From Chrysoperla carnea (Eukaryota; Arthropoda; Insecta; Neuroptera; Chrysopidae): a DNA stretch of 64,000 nt. The stretch is from positions 16,278,640-16,342,639 of the forward strand of contig NC_058342.1 in assembly GCF_905475395.1 (NCBI RefSeq), given 5' to 3'. Shown here in pieces: positions 35,656-48,800 of the stretch (its first letter is position 1; each line of letters starts with the position of its first letter). Below the pieces are notes generated by a model that was not told where the DNA came from, ran no database searches, and was given only the letters and a program-made list of their open reading frames with translations. A program made the position numbers and the translations under genes.

Positions 35656-36829
35656 TTCTCACCACTATAAATCCAAATTTCAGTTTCTATAATCCCCCCC
35701 CCCCCAAATTTAACTCAAGATCCACGCCTAGTAATTGGTTAAATAGGTGTAATTTTAAAATAAAAATATATGTTCTCATTTTATCTCCTATATTTTTACT
35801 TGAATGTATCTAAAATTCATACTTTTCCCATTCTCCACAAAGCAACTTTCCCCCTCTTTGCAAACGGCTGCTGGTGGCGTCCTTCTGTATCGTGCATGTA
35901 GATAATCAAAAAGCTAGGTAAATTGACACATTTATTCGCTTCTTCTTCATTTTAATCATTTAATTTTCGTGAGAGAAGTTATTCTTATTTGAAAGAAGGA
36001 TACTTACGATCTTATTCCACTTGGTTCCTTAATTTATCATTCAGTAAATATCAACACTCTTGCAAGAGTCTTGCTTAAAAAAAAAGTGTGCAAGACCAAG
36101 ACCAATACCACTTAAAAACTTTTGAGTTCCTCGTCTGTCTCTCAAAGAGACTTCAACTGGACATTTTTTGTACATTCTAGTTACAAAATTCAGCCTATCA
36201 TCAAGAATACAACGTCATTTCGTTTAAGTAAAGTTGAACAGTTTAATTTCATTCCATGACGTTTTTTCAGTGTTTTATTTTATTTATAAATTATAATGAA
36301 TTTTTCCATACAATCCCAGTTTTCGGAATAGCCCAGGAGAAATTCTTCTCTTATTGAGTCCCGATTATCGAGATTACTGAATATATTATTTTAAGGATTT
36401 GCCACAGTTTATATGTAATCTCTATGGCGGTACTGAACAATGACGTCATTTTCAAATATTTATCTCTTTGTTTAATTATAGTTTTAAACGTTCATATTTT
36501 ACGTAATTCCAAAGATTTTCAAAAACCAACTTCACTTTTCTATTCATGTCGTGAGTATTGGAATTTTTTTTGAAAATTTAGTCATGAGGAGCGGACTGAT
36601 GGGAAGAGACCCACCGGGAATATTTTCTCCCGAATTCCCACAAGGTAGTCTGGCCCTGTTAGTCATCATCCCAATCGACTCAGCTAATCGATAACGTTGT
36701 TGGATGTATAGGATACTGAATATTCGCCTACTTTACATTAAATAGGATCCTGATATAAAATCCTAGAAATGAATTCTGGGAAGGGATCTTTTAAAATACT
36801 TTTGATTTAATTTACGCCTTTAATGGTGT
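35656..36829. other. Mostly unassigned sequence
   Basis: A C12 run at 35694-35705 and the MITE fragment at 36256-36393. No gene seen. Confidence 0.4.
36256..36393 (+). mobile_element. Fragment of the 44651-44972 MITE family
   Basis: Right-end fragment: AATGAATTTTTCCATACAAT, then TCCCGATTATCGAGATTACTG. Confidence 0.7.
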
Positions 36830-37985
36830 AATAAGGATGTACGACCCCCAGAAAAATTTTGTATAAAAGGCTTGATTTTTTTGTATGAAGTTGGACTTAA
36901 TGTAGATCAATTCTGTAAATTTTAGGGGGGGGTTGCACGATTATTTAAATAAATAAATGACTCCAAAATAGGTATATTTAACATTGGTTTTATGGTAAAA
37001 CGGTAGATGGATGATATGTTTTCATAGACTTTTCCAAAACTAGTCGGAGGAAATTTAAAAAAAAACTATTTAAATTAAAGTTAAAACCTTAATAAATTAT
37101 TGAATACAAAAAAAATTTGTTGTGCCCCAGTAATTAAGGATGTATGAGCACGGTAATGGGGACACAATTTAAAAAAATATATATTTTCAATTTTGATGGA
37201 GAATTATGTTATAACTTGACAATATAACACGAAAAGTAAGAATACAATTTTTAAGATATCTGGAGTAATTTTCAAAATATCGAAAAATCAAGGCAGATAT
37301 CGAAAAATTTTATTACTATTTTTTGTTTACGTTCATGAAGTTATAACAAAATTCATCATCAAAGTTGAAAATAAGGTAAAAACAAGTGAAAACACACAAT
37401 TGACTGAGTTAATTGTTGAAATACCATGAATAGACAGTGTTGATTACTCGATCACATTACACATACATACATGTCACACACACTTAACTGATGTACCCAT
37501 ATAATACATACTATACAATTTGCGCATATTATGCGCTCTTACGGATAAACAGTGATGTTTACAAAAAAATTTTTCAGACAAAACAGTGATGTTTATTTTT
37601 CTATAAGGAACATTTTTATGTTTAAACTTTTGTTCTATCTCTAACGGTTTACAAGATGGGTACTACGGATCCTAGACTCAATGGACCTATGTTGCTCATT
37701 TACGAACTTGATCTCACTTTTTACGTCCTCTTTTCTATTTTGAGTAATCTTGATGACAGACGACAGCCGACAGACAGACAGACAGACAGACAGACAACCG
37801 GAAATGGACTAATTAAGTGATTTTATGAAAACGTATGCAAAAATTTTGGTAGGTAGCATCAATATTTTTAAGCGTTACAAACTTGGGACTAAACTTAATA
37901 TACCTTGATATATTTCATACACATGGTATAATAATTTCGGCCACAAGTCTAAACTTGCCTTGGCGCTCGTACTACCTTAACGTAG
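36830..37985 (-). repeat. Dispersed repeat split by HINE copy 11
   Basis: Parts 36830-37380 and 37932-37985 belong together; the same sequence is joined at 24455-24656. Confidence 0.75.
37381..37931 (-). mobile_element. HINE copy 11
   Basis: Complete, with (GACA)n at 37755-37797. It interrupts the dispersed repeat 36830-37985; the uninterrupted sequence at 24455-24530 shows little or no target duplication. Confidence 0.88.
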
Positions 37986-38089
37986 TAAATAAATCACATT
38001 AAACCTTTGACAAGATTTTGTTCGAGAAATAGGTGAAAATAATCATATGTTACACAAATAGATTAATTTATAACACATTTTCATACCAT

Positions 38090-38495
38090 GCATATATGTA
38101 ATATGCAAGGTATACTAAGTTTAGTCCCAAGTTTGTAACGCTTAAAAATATTGATGCTACGAACTAATTAGTCCATTTCCGGTTGTCCGTCCGTCCGTCT
38201 GTGGACACGATAACTCAAAAACGAAAAGAGATATCAAGCTGAAATTTTTACAGCGTACTCAGGACGTAAAAAGTGATGTCGAGTTCGTAAAGTTTTTTAA
38301 ACCGTTAGAGATAGAACAAAAGTTTAAAACATTTTTTCGTAAACATCACTGTATACCCGTGAGGGCGCAAATTAGGCGTAAATTGTATAGTATGTATTAT
38401 ATGAATTATGTATGTGCAATGTGATAGAGTAACCAACACTATTTATGCATGGTATTTCAACAATTACCTCAGCCAATTGTTTGCTTTCACTTGTT
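38090..38495 (+). mobile_element. HINE copy 12, just upstream of the RhoGAP gene
   Basis: Both ends present, internal deletions. It ends about 470 bp before the RhoGAP start codon. Confidence 0.85.
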
Positions 38496-38866
38496 TATAA
38501 TATTTTTGCTGAGACTCCGAAAATTATATGTAAATATAATAAAAGATACTATCAAATAAAATAGCTTTAACTCCATAAATAAATGGAATTTTGATTTCTT
38601 TTGAAAGATATATTTTTGAAGATATATACTTTGTTACAACAACAAAAATTGATATTTTCAAAATTCTATACTAGATAACCCCTTAAATTCTTTGGAAATG
38701 TGAACTATTTTAATCTAATCTTTCCACGAAAAACAGAGGAGCGTACCATTTTTTAGGAGGCCATTCTGTACATCCAATCAATCTGACAACCAACTCTGTA
38801 TTTAAACAAAACACAATTGCATGAAAAAAAAACCACTCCTTTCCGTAATACAAAAGCGTTATCACA

Positions 38867-38885
38867 GAACAAATTTTATTTACAG
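38867..38885 (+). promoter_or_regulatory. Candidate 3' splice site in the RhoGAP 5' leader
   Basis: AAATTTTATTTACAG lies 80 bp upstream of the start codon and looks like a good acceptor. The exon that follows would be 5' UTR only up to ATG 38966, because all three entry frames hit stops. It suggests an upstream non-coding first exon that is not located here. Confidence 0.4.
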
Positions 38886-38965
38886 GAAATACAAACACAA
38901 AATCCATGACCGTGTAATGATTCATAAATTATTTAAAAAGAGACAATAAAAACAAATCACACACA

Positions 38966-39856
38966 ATGTATAACTCAAATGAAAATAATTTAACTCCGCC
39001 ACTGCACAAAGATATCGACGCATTATGGTTAGCAAAAGATATGATTTTACCAGAACCAAGATCACCGTCACCAGTAAATTTCGATACACATTCCAGTCCA
39101 GATGTATGTTTACGCGAACATACAAATCGATGTTATCGAAAGACCGAACGTCAATGTTTATATTTACCAAATCCACAATATTTAAAACTCGAATCGACAA
39201 GTTCCAGTTCGACATCATCATCCGGCAATAGTTTGGAATCAATTATATTCGAATCAATTGAGAATGTGCACAAATTAGACGATGACCCGGAGGACATGTA
39301 CAATAAATCAAATATAAATGAGATATTTGACACGGAAGATAATGTGGTCCCTCCAATTCCACCAGCACGAAAGAAACGTAAAGAAGTAATCTACGAGAAT
39401 ATCTGGGAATGTCGAAAAACTAGTTCGGAAGATATCAAATATGAACAGTTCGAAAATGATTCCGAAGAATTATCATCGCCATCCAATTACGATGAAGTGC
39501 TAACACAAGCGTCATGTAGCAGCGGTGTTGATGACTTTGATTTTTACACATCTGTTTCGTCAATCGATGAAAATATTTACGAGAACATACCAACCCCAAA
39601 ATATATGTATCCGCAACTTCATTGTCGATTATGGCAGAGTACACCGAATTTGTATTTATGTGCCGCTGAAGAAGTGAATATTGCGTATGAAATTGTTACG
39701 CCAATACATAATTCAACATTGTTAACGGTATCCAAATTAGACTTATTATGTGATCGTGTTACAGTGCGTAAAAATAGTGTTACGTCCGATATTTTTGAAT
39801 GGAATCGCAGTTTGTTACGTTCGTATTCAAGTGAAAGTAGTTTTACTGTAATGGAG
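38966..39856 (+). CDS. RhoGAP gene exon 1 (residues 1-297)
   Basis: Long first coding exon, phase-0 end at GAG|GTATTT. It has no recognised domain: Ser-rich stretch 77-90, acidic patches 104-126 and 164-170, and a Pro/basic segment VVPPIPPARKKRK (127-139) that contains a class II SH3-ligand pattern PxxPxR. Two YENI motifs (143-146 and 205-208) are preceded by acidic or hydrophobic residues, as in phosphotyrosine docking sites. Without splicing the frame stops at 39865. Confidence 0.85.
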
Positions 39857-42800
39857 GTATTTTAAATTTTCATTTTTTTTTTCAAATTGTTGGTATTACA
39901 TTATTAAAATAATTTAAGGTGGGGAACGTATGGTTTTCGTAATCACGATACAGTTAAAAATAAGGTTTCAAGCGTAGGAAAAACTATTCATAACATGTAT
40001 AACATATGTTTTTTCCAACCGAAGTTTACTTAAACGGAATATTATTGCTAAAAAGTACGTTAAAATCATACGTTATTTTTAACGACCGTCTCACTAGAAT
40101 CCTGGAAAGCTATAAAATTTCGCATATTATTATAAATTTGATTACACAATTTTGGAATACAAATGTTTTGGGTAAATTAAATTTCTAAGATTAGTTCAAA
40201 TGAAATTTTTTCTTGAGTCGAAAATCAAAGATGGAGACTTTTTTCGTAATTAAACGACTCCATTTTAAATTTTACTCAAAATATTATATTACCATTTCCA
40301 ACGTTCCAACGAAGGTTAGGATCATACGAACATCCATTTCAACGTACTTTTGATCGAATTACATACAGTGTTAAATACAGTTAAAACGTGCGTTGAAACG
40401 TGTACTTTGGGAAAAAACCCATTTCAAATGCTCATTTGACGCATCGTGTGACCTTAAACAGGGCGTGTCTCAAAATGTTGGAGTAACTCGAAAAATTACA
40501 TTCTGCGGAAATATTTCTTTTCTTCGAAAGTCCTACAAGATGAATTATTTTTGGGAAATATCTAGGCGAATTTTCCTATATACAGGGTGGCCATTTTAAT
40601 ATATACACCTAAATATGTCGTTTCGTAGTTAACCAATAAAAAATAACATACAAAAGTTGCAGAGTTTGATGAGGGACAGCATGTTCTGACAACAGATTAG
40701 ACCTAGTTCTTCGAGTTTCTTTAATAGCCAATTTAAATTCTAAACGGTAAGTGATAGAATAACACTTTAAATTAGAAAGTTGATCCTCATAAAAAAACCA
40801 ACAATTTTTCTTCAAAACATTTTTTTCGAAAAACGTTAGCTTTCGGAGGAAATGTGACTTAAAAATATGCCATTATTGATAGAAAATACCCTTAAAATTT
40901 ATCGATAATTGTAAGTCAAAGTCATGGGCACAGGTGAATGTACTTTATTGCCCTTGAAAACTTTTGGCTAAAGCATTTTTCGGTAATTTCCGTGTTTACC
41001 AATTACCGTGTTTCAAAAAAATGTTTTGTGTTTTTATTACAAAAACTGTTAGTTTTTTTATAATTGGCTATTAAAGAAACCCGAAAAACTAGGTCAAGTC
41101 TGACGTCAGAACATGATGTCCCCCATCAAACTCTGCAACTTTTGTTTAAGTTATTTTTTGATTGGTTAACTATAAAATGAGATATTTAGGTGTATGAATG
41201 AAATGGCCCACTCTGTATATAGGAAAATGCGCTTTTAAATTTATAATGGAGTAGTTTAATTACGAAAAATATCTCCATGTTTGATTTTCGATTCAAAAAA
41301 AAAAATTTCATTTGACCTAATCTTGGAAAGGACCTTACACAAATTATATGTAATCTGCATTTCGGTCAAACTTTTTCAAATTTTGGGGAATGATAGTTTA
41401 AGTCATTCTGAATAAAAGTTCCCATGGTCACAAGTCATGAAAATGACAGGATTTCAAGTCATCGCTAAATTAAAATTGGAAAATGTACTCATTTATATAA
41501 AAAAAATTATTGTAATTTAATTGTCAAAAACAATTCATATTATTGATCCATTGAACATTTAACACTGCTTCTTTTTTGAATTTCGTAGCATTCTTCAAAA
41601 AAACAAGAATTAAAAAACAATACCCTTACATTAAAAAACACACGTATGCATGTAGTTTTACATATCTATATATGTATTTGCCTATACACACAGGCATATA
41701 TTATACATATAAGTACATTTTCCAACTTAAATCTAGCTATAACATGAAATCCAGTCATTTTCATGACTTGTGAAGATGGGAACTTTTTTTAAAATGGCTT
41801 AAACTATCATTTACCAAATTTTGAAAAAGTTTGACCGAAATGCAGTTTACATTTAATTTGTGCGAGGTCCAATAATTTATCCAATACATGAAACTTGTAT
41901 TCCGAAATTGTGTAATCAAATTTAATTATATGTGAAACTTTATAGCTTTCTAAGATTGGAGTGATACGGTCGCTAAAAATAACGTATGATTTTAACGTAC
42001 TTTTTAGCAATAATCTTCCGTTTAAGTAAACGTCGGTTGGAAAAAACATACATGTTTAAAATTAGTTTCATTGATCCACAAATTGAGTTTGCCCTAATAT
42101 AGTTGCATTATAGGGCCTCCACACTTTCTAATAAACTGCTAACTAATCAGAAATATTTTGCAGCCAGTTTTAATTAGTCGTAACGTAGCTTGAGTGTGGA
42201 AAATTTTAGGACGAAATTTTTTCATTTTGTCATAGTAATACCAAAACTGTACATTCGATATTTCGCTAAGGCTGTGAGCAGTCAGTTTGCACCTGTGCAA
42301 TTACATTTTAATGGATTTCCGCGTTTTAATGGATATAAAACTAAAAGAGAAATTCGATACTTTTTGTGTCGTTAAAAGTACACAATATTTACAGACGTGT
42401 AACTTTGTTATCCTTTTGGGTTCAGAGTTCATTATAATATTATAGAAATGAACTTGAGCTGCTCCAATATACTCTAAGGCTCGCGCTCGAAGTGTTATCA
42501 TGGAAATCGAAAATTCAAGACAAATTGTAAAAGAAAGAAAAGTTCCAAGGTTTATCCTGACGCATTTTCACTCTCCTAGTAAAAAAACTGTTATGCTTTT
42601 CAGAGAGTCCTGTTTTCCCTCTCAAATTTGATGTATCTCACTGTCAGAAAAAATGCTACAGTTAAAACATTCTAAGCGTACTCATCATATGTTATGTTAT
42701 AATAGTAACACTTAGAATGTTTTAAAACGAGCATTTTTTCTGACATTGAGTATACGACTCGAAATCTAAGCATATTTTTAAGACACAACCGTATAATTTA

Positions 42801-45800
42801 AGTTAAATCGTATTTAAAAAACTTCTATGTTTAAAAACATTTATAGCTGTTCAATTCCATTTTGCTTGATTCCTGCCAAAAATACAACACATTTGGTAAA
42901 AATCTTTTTTTTTTTGAGAATTTTACGTTCTTTAAATGAATATTTTATAATTTTTTTCGTATTTTGCATATTTCGAAGATATCTCGAGGTATTTGAATTT
43001 TAGGACATCATTGCTTGCATAATTAAGCGCTCATATAATTTGATTAAAAAAAAAATAAGTACGGCTATGAAACGCACATTAAATTTGAGATGAAAAACAG
43101 GACTCTATAAGAGGCATAACAGTTTTCATGAAAGGAGCGTCATACGTGCCATGTGTTAGGAAAAACCTTGAACTTTTGTTTCTTTTAAAAATGGCCTTGG
43201 AATTTCAATTCTTATGACAACACTAAAAGTCTTAGAGTAATGAATACTCAGGTTCATTTCTTTATCCAGAGAAAATGAGCCCTGGTAGAGTTCTGGTACA
43301 TGCCTACCAATTGTTTATTTTAATGAAACAAAAAGTGGCACAACACATTTAACCTCATTTAACCGAGATGTCTAATTTTTTCTGATTTCGCAAAATCTTA
43401 TCGAGTTTTCAATTTAATTAATTTTTTAATTTTTTTTTACTTAGGAAAAATCGTTGTTAGCAGATAGTAATTTCCATTCGGCGGAATCATCGCCCGTACA
43501 ATTAAGGAAACGTGATACTTTAAGTCCAACACCTAGCACAAATAACAATTATTTTCGACAAAATTTCCTAACTATTAAGAGTAAATCGTATGTATTAAAA
43601 TATTTTTTTTAATTAGAAAATTATCTAAAACGGATTATTTGTGATGAAATAATTTATTTTGGCCATCACGAATTGCCGTTTTAAAAAGTATAATCATTTG
43701 TTTTTTCATTGGCAAAATATTATTAAACGGAATATTTGTGAAAAAATAATTTATTTTGGCCTTCACGACTAACCGTTTAAAAAAATTGCAGAGCAAATAA
43801 GAACTCCACATAGAAAAAATTCAATTGTTTAATTAAAATATGCGATTTTCTATTCTATACCTAAATTTCAGACATCGGACAACTATTTTTATATCATGTA
43901 TATGAAAAGAGATATCAGGCTGAAATTTTTATTGCTTGCTTAGGACGTAAAAAGTGAGGTCGAGTTCGTAAATGAGCAACATAGGTCAATTGGATCTTGT
44001 AAACCGTTACAGACAGAACAAAAGTTTAAATATAAAAAATGTTTCGTATAAAAAAATAAATAACTTTTGTTTGAAACATTTTTTTGCTAACATCACTGTT
44101 TACCCACGAAGGCGCAAATTAGATGCAAATTTTATAGTATGTATTATATGAGAATATTCGTGATGAATTTGTGGCTATCTAAAAGTGGATATTTTTCTTT
44201 ACTTACGTGTCATTAAAAAACAAACGATTGCGTCATCAACACTAAATTTATATGGTATTTCAATAATTAACTCAATTAATTGTTTGTTGCACTTGTTGGC
44301 TTTAATTTGCAACAACTAAAATGAAAATGTTTTTAAGACTTTTCTGATAATAATAATAATACCATTTTGATCGTTGGCATTTTCATTTTCGACTAAATTT
44401 CGTCTCTTCATTATTTTAATCAAAGCAAAAATCTATTCAGTTATCGGGTTTTTAATATCTTCTTAGAAATATTAATAAGCAGGATCGAAGTCATACATTT
44501 GGTCCGAAATAAGGGGGCTTGACATCGAATTTTAGAACTTGTGCAACTTCGGGGGTTGGAGCCTCTCTCAGCGGGGCCTATGGTTAACTATGGCTTTGTT
44601 ATTGAGTGGTTTTAGCAAATAAAAAACTTCGCCTGCACTCGTTATATTTACAGTAAAGTTTCGATAAATGGAACACTCGATAATCAGAAACGTCCAGTAA
44701 TCGGAACACTTTTCGTGTGCCCGCACTATTGCACACCATGGTGCAATCTCAACCAATCATTCAAAAATGATATTGTTTGTTTGCATACATAGTATATACA
44801 TCTGTAATGGCAACAGTATTACAATAACAAGTGTTGAATGCTGTGTGTACAGTTTTTTAAATATATACATTCTAATGTTGTTATTTATAATGAATTTTTC
44901 CATAATAAAATATCCCAGTAATCCCAGAACCTCCCTGGTTTGTATTGAGTCCCGATTATCGAAACTCTACTGTTCTTTTTCTGTGTTAAAAAAGAGATTT
45001 ATAATGTATATGGGATAAGACTCAATTGACTTATGTTGCTCATTTATGAACTCGACCTCACTTTCTATGTCCTGAGCACGCTGTAAGAATTTCAGCTTGA
45101 TATAATTTTTCGTTTTTGTGTTATCGCGTTAACAGACAAACGGACAGACAAACAGACAACCGAAAATGAACTAATTAAGTGATTTTATAAACACCTATAC
45201 CAAAATTTTGTTCATAACATCAATATTTTGAAGCGTTACAAACTTGGAAATAAACTTAATGTAATGTACATAATTTTTTTTTAGATTTGTTAGATTCGAT
45301 AGTCATCGAACGAAACAACTTGTTGATGAAAATACATTAATAATCGTTAAAGAAGGCAAAATCGATCGATCGAAAATTGTCGATTGTAATCGTAAACAAA
45401 AAAAATGGATTCAAAATTCATATGGCTGTTTAACCAAAAAATCATTTTATTTATTTGAAAATAAGAAAATTTTCGATACTATGGTAAGTTTTGAAGTAAA
45501 AATTTTCAAATTCCAAATTCATATTTCGTTATTTCGTCGGTTAAGCCACGAATTAATAATGAAAGAATTAAATTTTATTAACCTAATCCTACTTATTGTA
45601 TAAATGTAAAAGTTCGAATGCTTGGACGTTTGTTGCTCAATCATGCAAAAATGGCTAACGGATTTGGATGAATATAATAATCTATTACCTGGATTAACAC
45701 ATTTATATCCCGGCAAATTTTATCAAAAAATCAGTATTGGACGTACGGGAAAGTGGTCTATAATGACCCCTCATGGTAAAATGATCCCTCGTTGTTTTAA

Positions 45801-48800
45801 GTAAACCATAAAAGCCTTTTAGTGTTTCGTAGTAAAAATATTAATTTTACTGCTTATGATTTATGGTAAGAGAAATTTCAACGTAAAATTCTTTTTTTGT
45901 ATTAGTTTTTGCCGACTGGCTGTTTTTACTCTTGGCTTTTGTTGACTTTTAATAATATTATAACATATTTTCATAGACGTATAATTGATAAATTTGAAAG
46001 TCAGTTTTTATAACGAAATTCGAATATGTCGTTACGGGTAAAATGAGTCCTATTTTGTGTGTAAAATTATAATAGATACAATGATCCTTCATCATGTAAC
46101 GGGTCTTCAATGTGTTGATTTGTAAAAGAACATTTAATATTTTATGTGAACTGTTTGATAAAAAATGCAATGGGATCATTTTACCTACTATCCTTACAAG
46201 GCCGGTCAAAATGATCCCTTTTGAGAAATATTGAATAGTTCTAAAAATTTGAACAGAACAAAAAGAAATTTACAAACCAATATTGTAACATTTGAATAAA
46301 GAAATCGAAAATATTTCGACGTTGTACATATGTCGAATAGTTTCTCTATAAATTACATTTTTTCTTAGGGGCTTCATTTTAGACCACCTTCCCTTATTTA
46401 CTTGAAAGTTGGTAGATGTGTCTTATAAAACGTTACAACATAGGCTACTTTTAGAATTCTAGTTCCTTTGGAAGTTGGTGTTTAACTGATTAATCTAAAA
46501 TAATGATTCGAGGCACGGATTTTTTGTCATCTAAGCTAAGCAATCTTTTTTTCACTAAGCCATGGACAGTGCTGGATTTAGGATTAGGCCCAAGAGGCCT
46601 GAACCTGGGGCGGACCAATTTTAGGGGCGGCAAAATTTTCCGAAAATTTCAAAGGCGAATCAATTCAGGAGCAATCCGAATTTTTTTAATAAAATGTATT
46701 GAATAATCTTATGATGGAATTTACTTTTAAATTTGCCGCAATGTTAATTTTTTAATATATAAATTGGATTTTATCAATATTAATCTTTATCGAAAACTAC
46801 TATGGATTATAAAAAAAAAAAGAAGATGAATTGAACAATTTGAGAACACATTTACGTTCCTCAATGTTTTTTAATTTTTAAACAACTTTTGTTTCAAACA
46901 TTTTTTCGAATATCATTACTTACCCGTGAGGGAGCAAATTATGACAAAACTTTGGTGTCCATTTTCTCCAAAACTATAAAAGATATGCAATTGAAAATTT
47001 GCAAGTAGCTTCAGCTAGTGGTCTTGCGAAAATATGACAGGGAATTCTACTTTCGAAAATTTTGGAAAACCAAATAAATGACGAAAGAAAAGGCAGCATA
47101 TCAAACCAAGCCTAGGGCGGCATGAAGCCTAAACCCGCCACTGGTCATTTATCAACTTTTTTTACGAACAAATTATCTTTTAGATCTAGCTCAGACAACT
47201 AAAGAAGGCTCGCATTTCCGCCTGGTGTATATTTAATCTTGGTATATTAATTTAAGCCCAGTCGAAATAGAGCACATCTATTTTTCGAAAATAACCTTTA
47301 AATAATTTTGTTTTTCGTCTATTTTTCAGAAAGCTGGTGTTAAAGATAAACGTAATTACGATATAAAAATTGATTTAAAAGCTTGCAAACTTGATAGAAA
47401 ATCTGAGTACACAAGTCGTAAAAATGTTTTAGTATTAACTGATACGTTAAATGGATCCGTGATTTTACTACAATTCGAAAATCAATTAGAAAGAGAAGAT
47501 TGGTATAATTGTTTGTCGAATTCATTAGAAATTGTTCCGGTAAGTATATTATAATACAAACTTTGTAAAGTTTACTACAAGCAGGCAAAAATGTAGGCGA
47601 AAATTGTAGATCAGACAATTAAATATAAAAATTCAATCAATACTTTTTTACCTATGAGCCAACATTTCTGAGATACAACGATTAAAAAATTGAAAGAGTT
47701 GTAATAGTCATATGATTTTATGGATGGACATATAATTCTATGGCTTACATTGAAAATTTATAATAATTTTATTTTAATTTATAATTTATAATAATAAAAT
47801 TTAAAGAATTAAATAATATTTTCTAACAAATTTAAATCAGTAATTACGTGAATTTTCATATAAAAAATATTGTTTATACAATTTCGTATCTTATTTTCAC
47901 AAATTCTAATGCAACAAGTTTAACTAATTGCTATATATCAATAATTTTAACTGGACATTTAGTTTATATATATATATGAGAATCTTTATTGACATGCTCG
48001 TAGAGCTAATCAAATTACATAATAGTGTGTAACAATAACAAACTGAACAGAAAAAAAAAACACAAAAATTAAATCTTGGAGAAAAAAAAAAATAAAAAAA
48101 AAGCAATGTACAAAAAAAAAAAAAATATAAAGAAATAGCACTCTAAACAATAATAAACATAATATTAAAAAATAACAAGAAAGGTAAAGAAAAAAGAAAA
48201 AAAAAATTCGTAATAATAAAAATAGAAAAAATAAAAAATAAAAAAAAATATCAAACACTTATACCAGTCGGTCTTTTGTTCTTTTTAATATGTCATTCAT
48301 ATATCGTCCTACACATTTAGTATTTGATCCGGATTCTTCAACCCAGAATCAAGTATGGTTACCCTCACATTCTCATCTGTACCCTGGCAGTCCATTAATA
48401 AATGATGCCCCGATTCGATGCCATGACACAGCACACACACTCTTTCACCATTCACTCTGATTATATTCTCCCAAACATACCTTCCAAGTCGAAAATTGGC
48501 AAATACTCTCTTCGCCTCTCTACCAGCAACTGTTAAATAAGGTGCTCCATATTCAAAATGCCCAATAGAGTTGAATAATTCTAGAGAGGGCTTTAACTTA
48601 ACAGACTCCAGAATTTGTTTTCGAAATGAGTTTAGGAGGCATGCTTTAATGTGATTTTTATTCGTGTTAAATGTGACGATTTCATTATTAATCAATGACA
48701 TATCAATATCGTACGTTCGTATCCACTTATTCAATTTCTCGTCAATAATAACTTTCATACATTCCTTTTGCAAATGTTTCCCTTCTGCTTCCTTTAATCG

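Noticed and set aside
40006-42049. Two similar frames starting MFFPT, one on each strand
   Set aside because: They are the two arms of the intron 1 palindrome, so the resemblance comes from the inverted repeat and not from a gene family.
48010-48258. Phe-rich 82-codon frame on the - strand
   Set aside because: Translation of the poly-A tract in the LINE 3' region.
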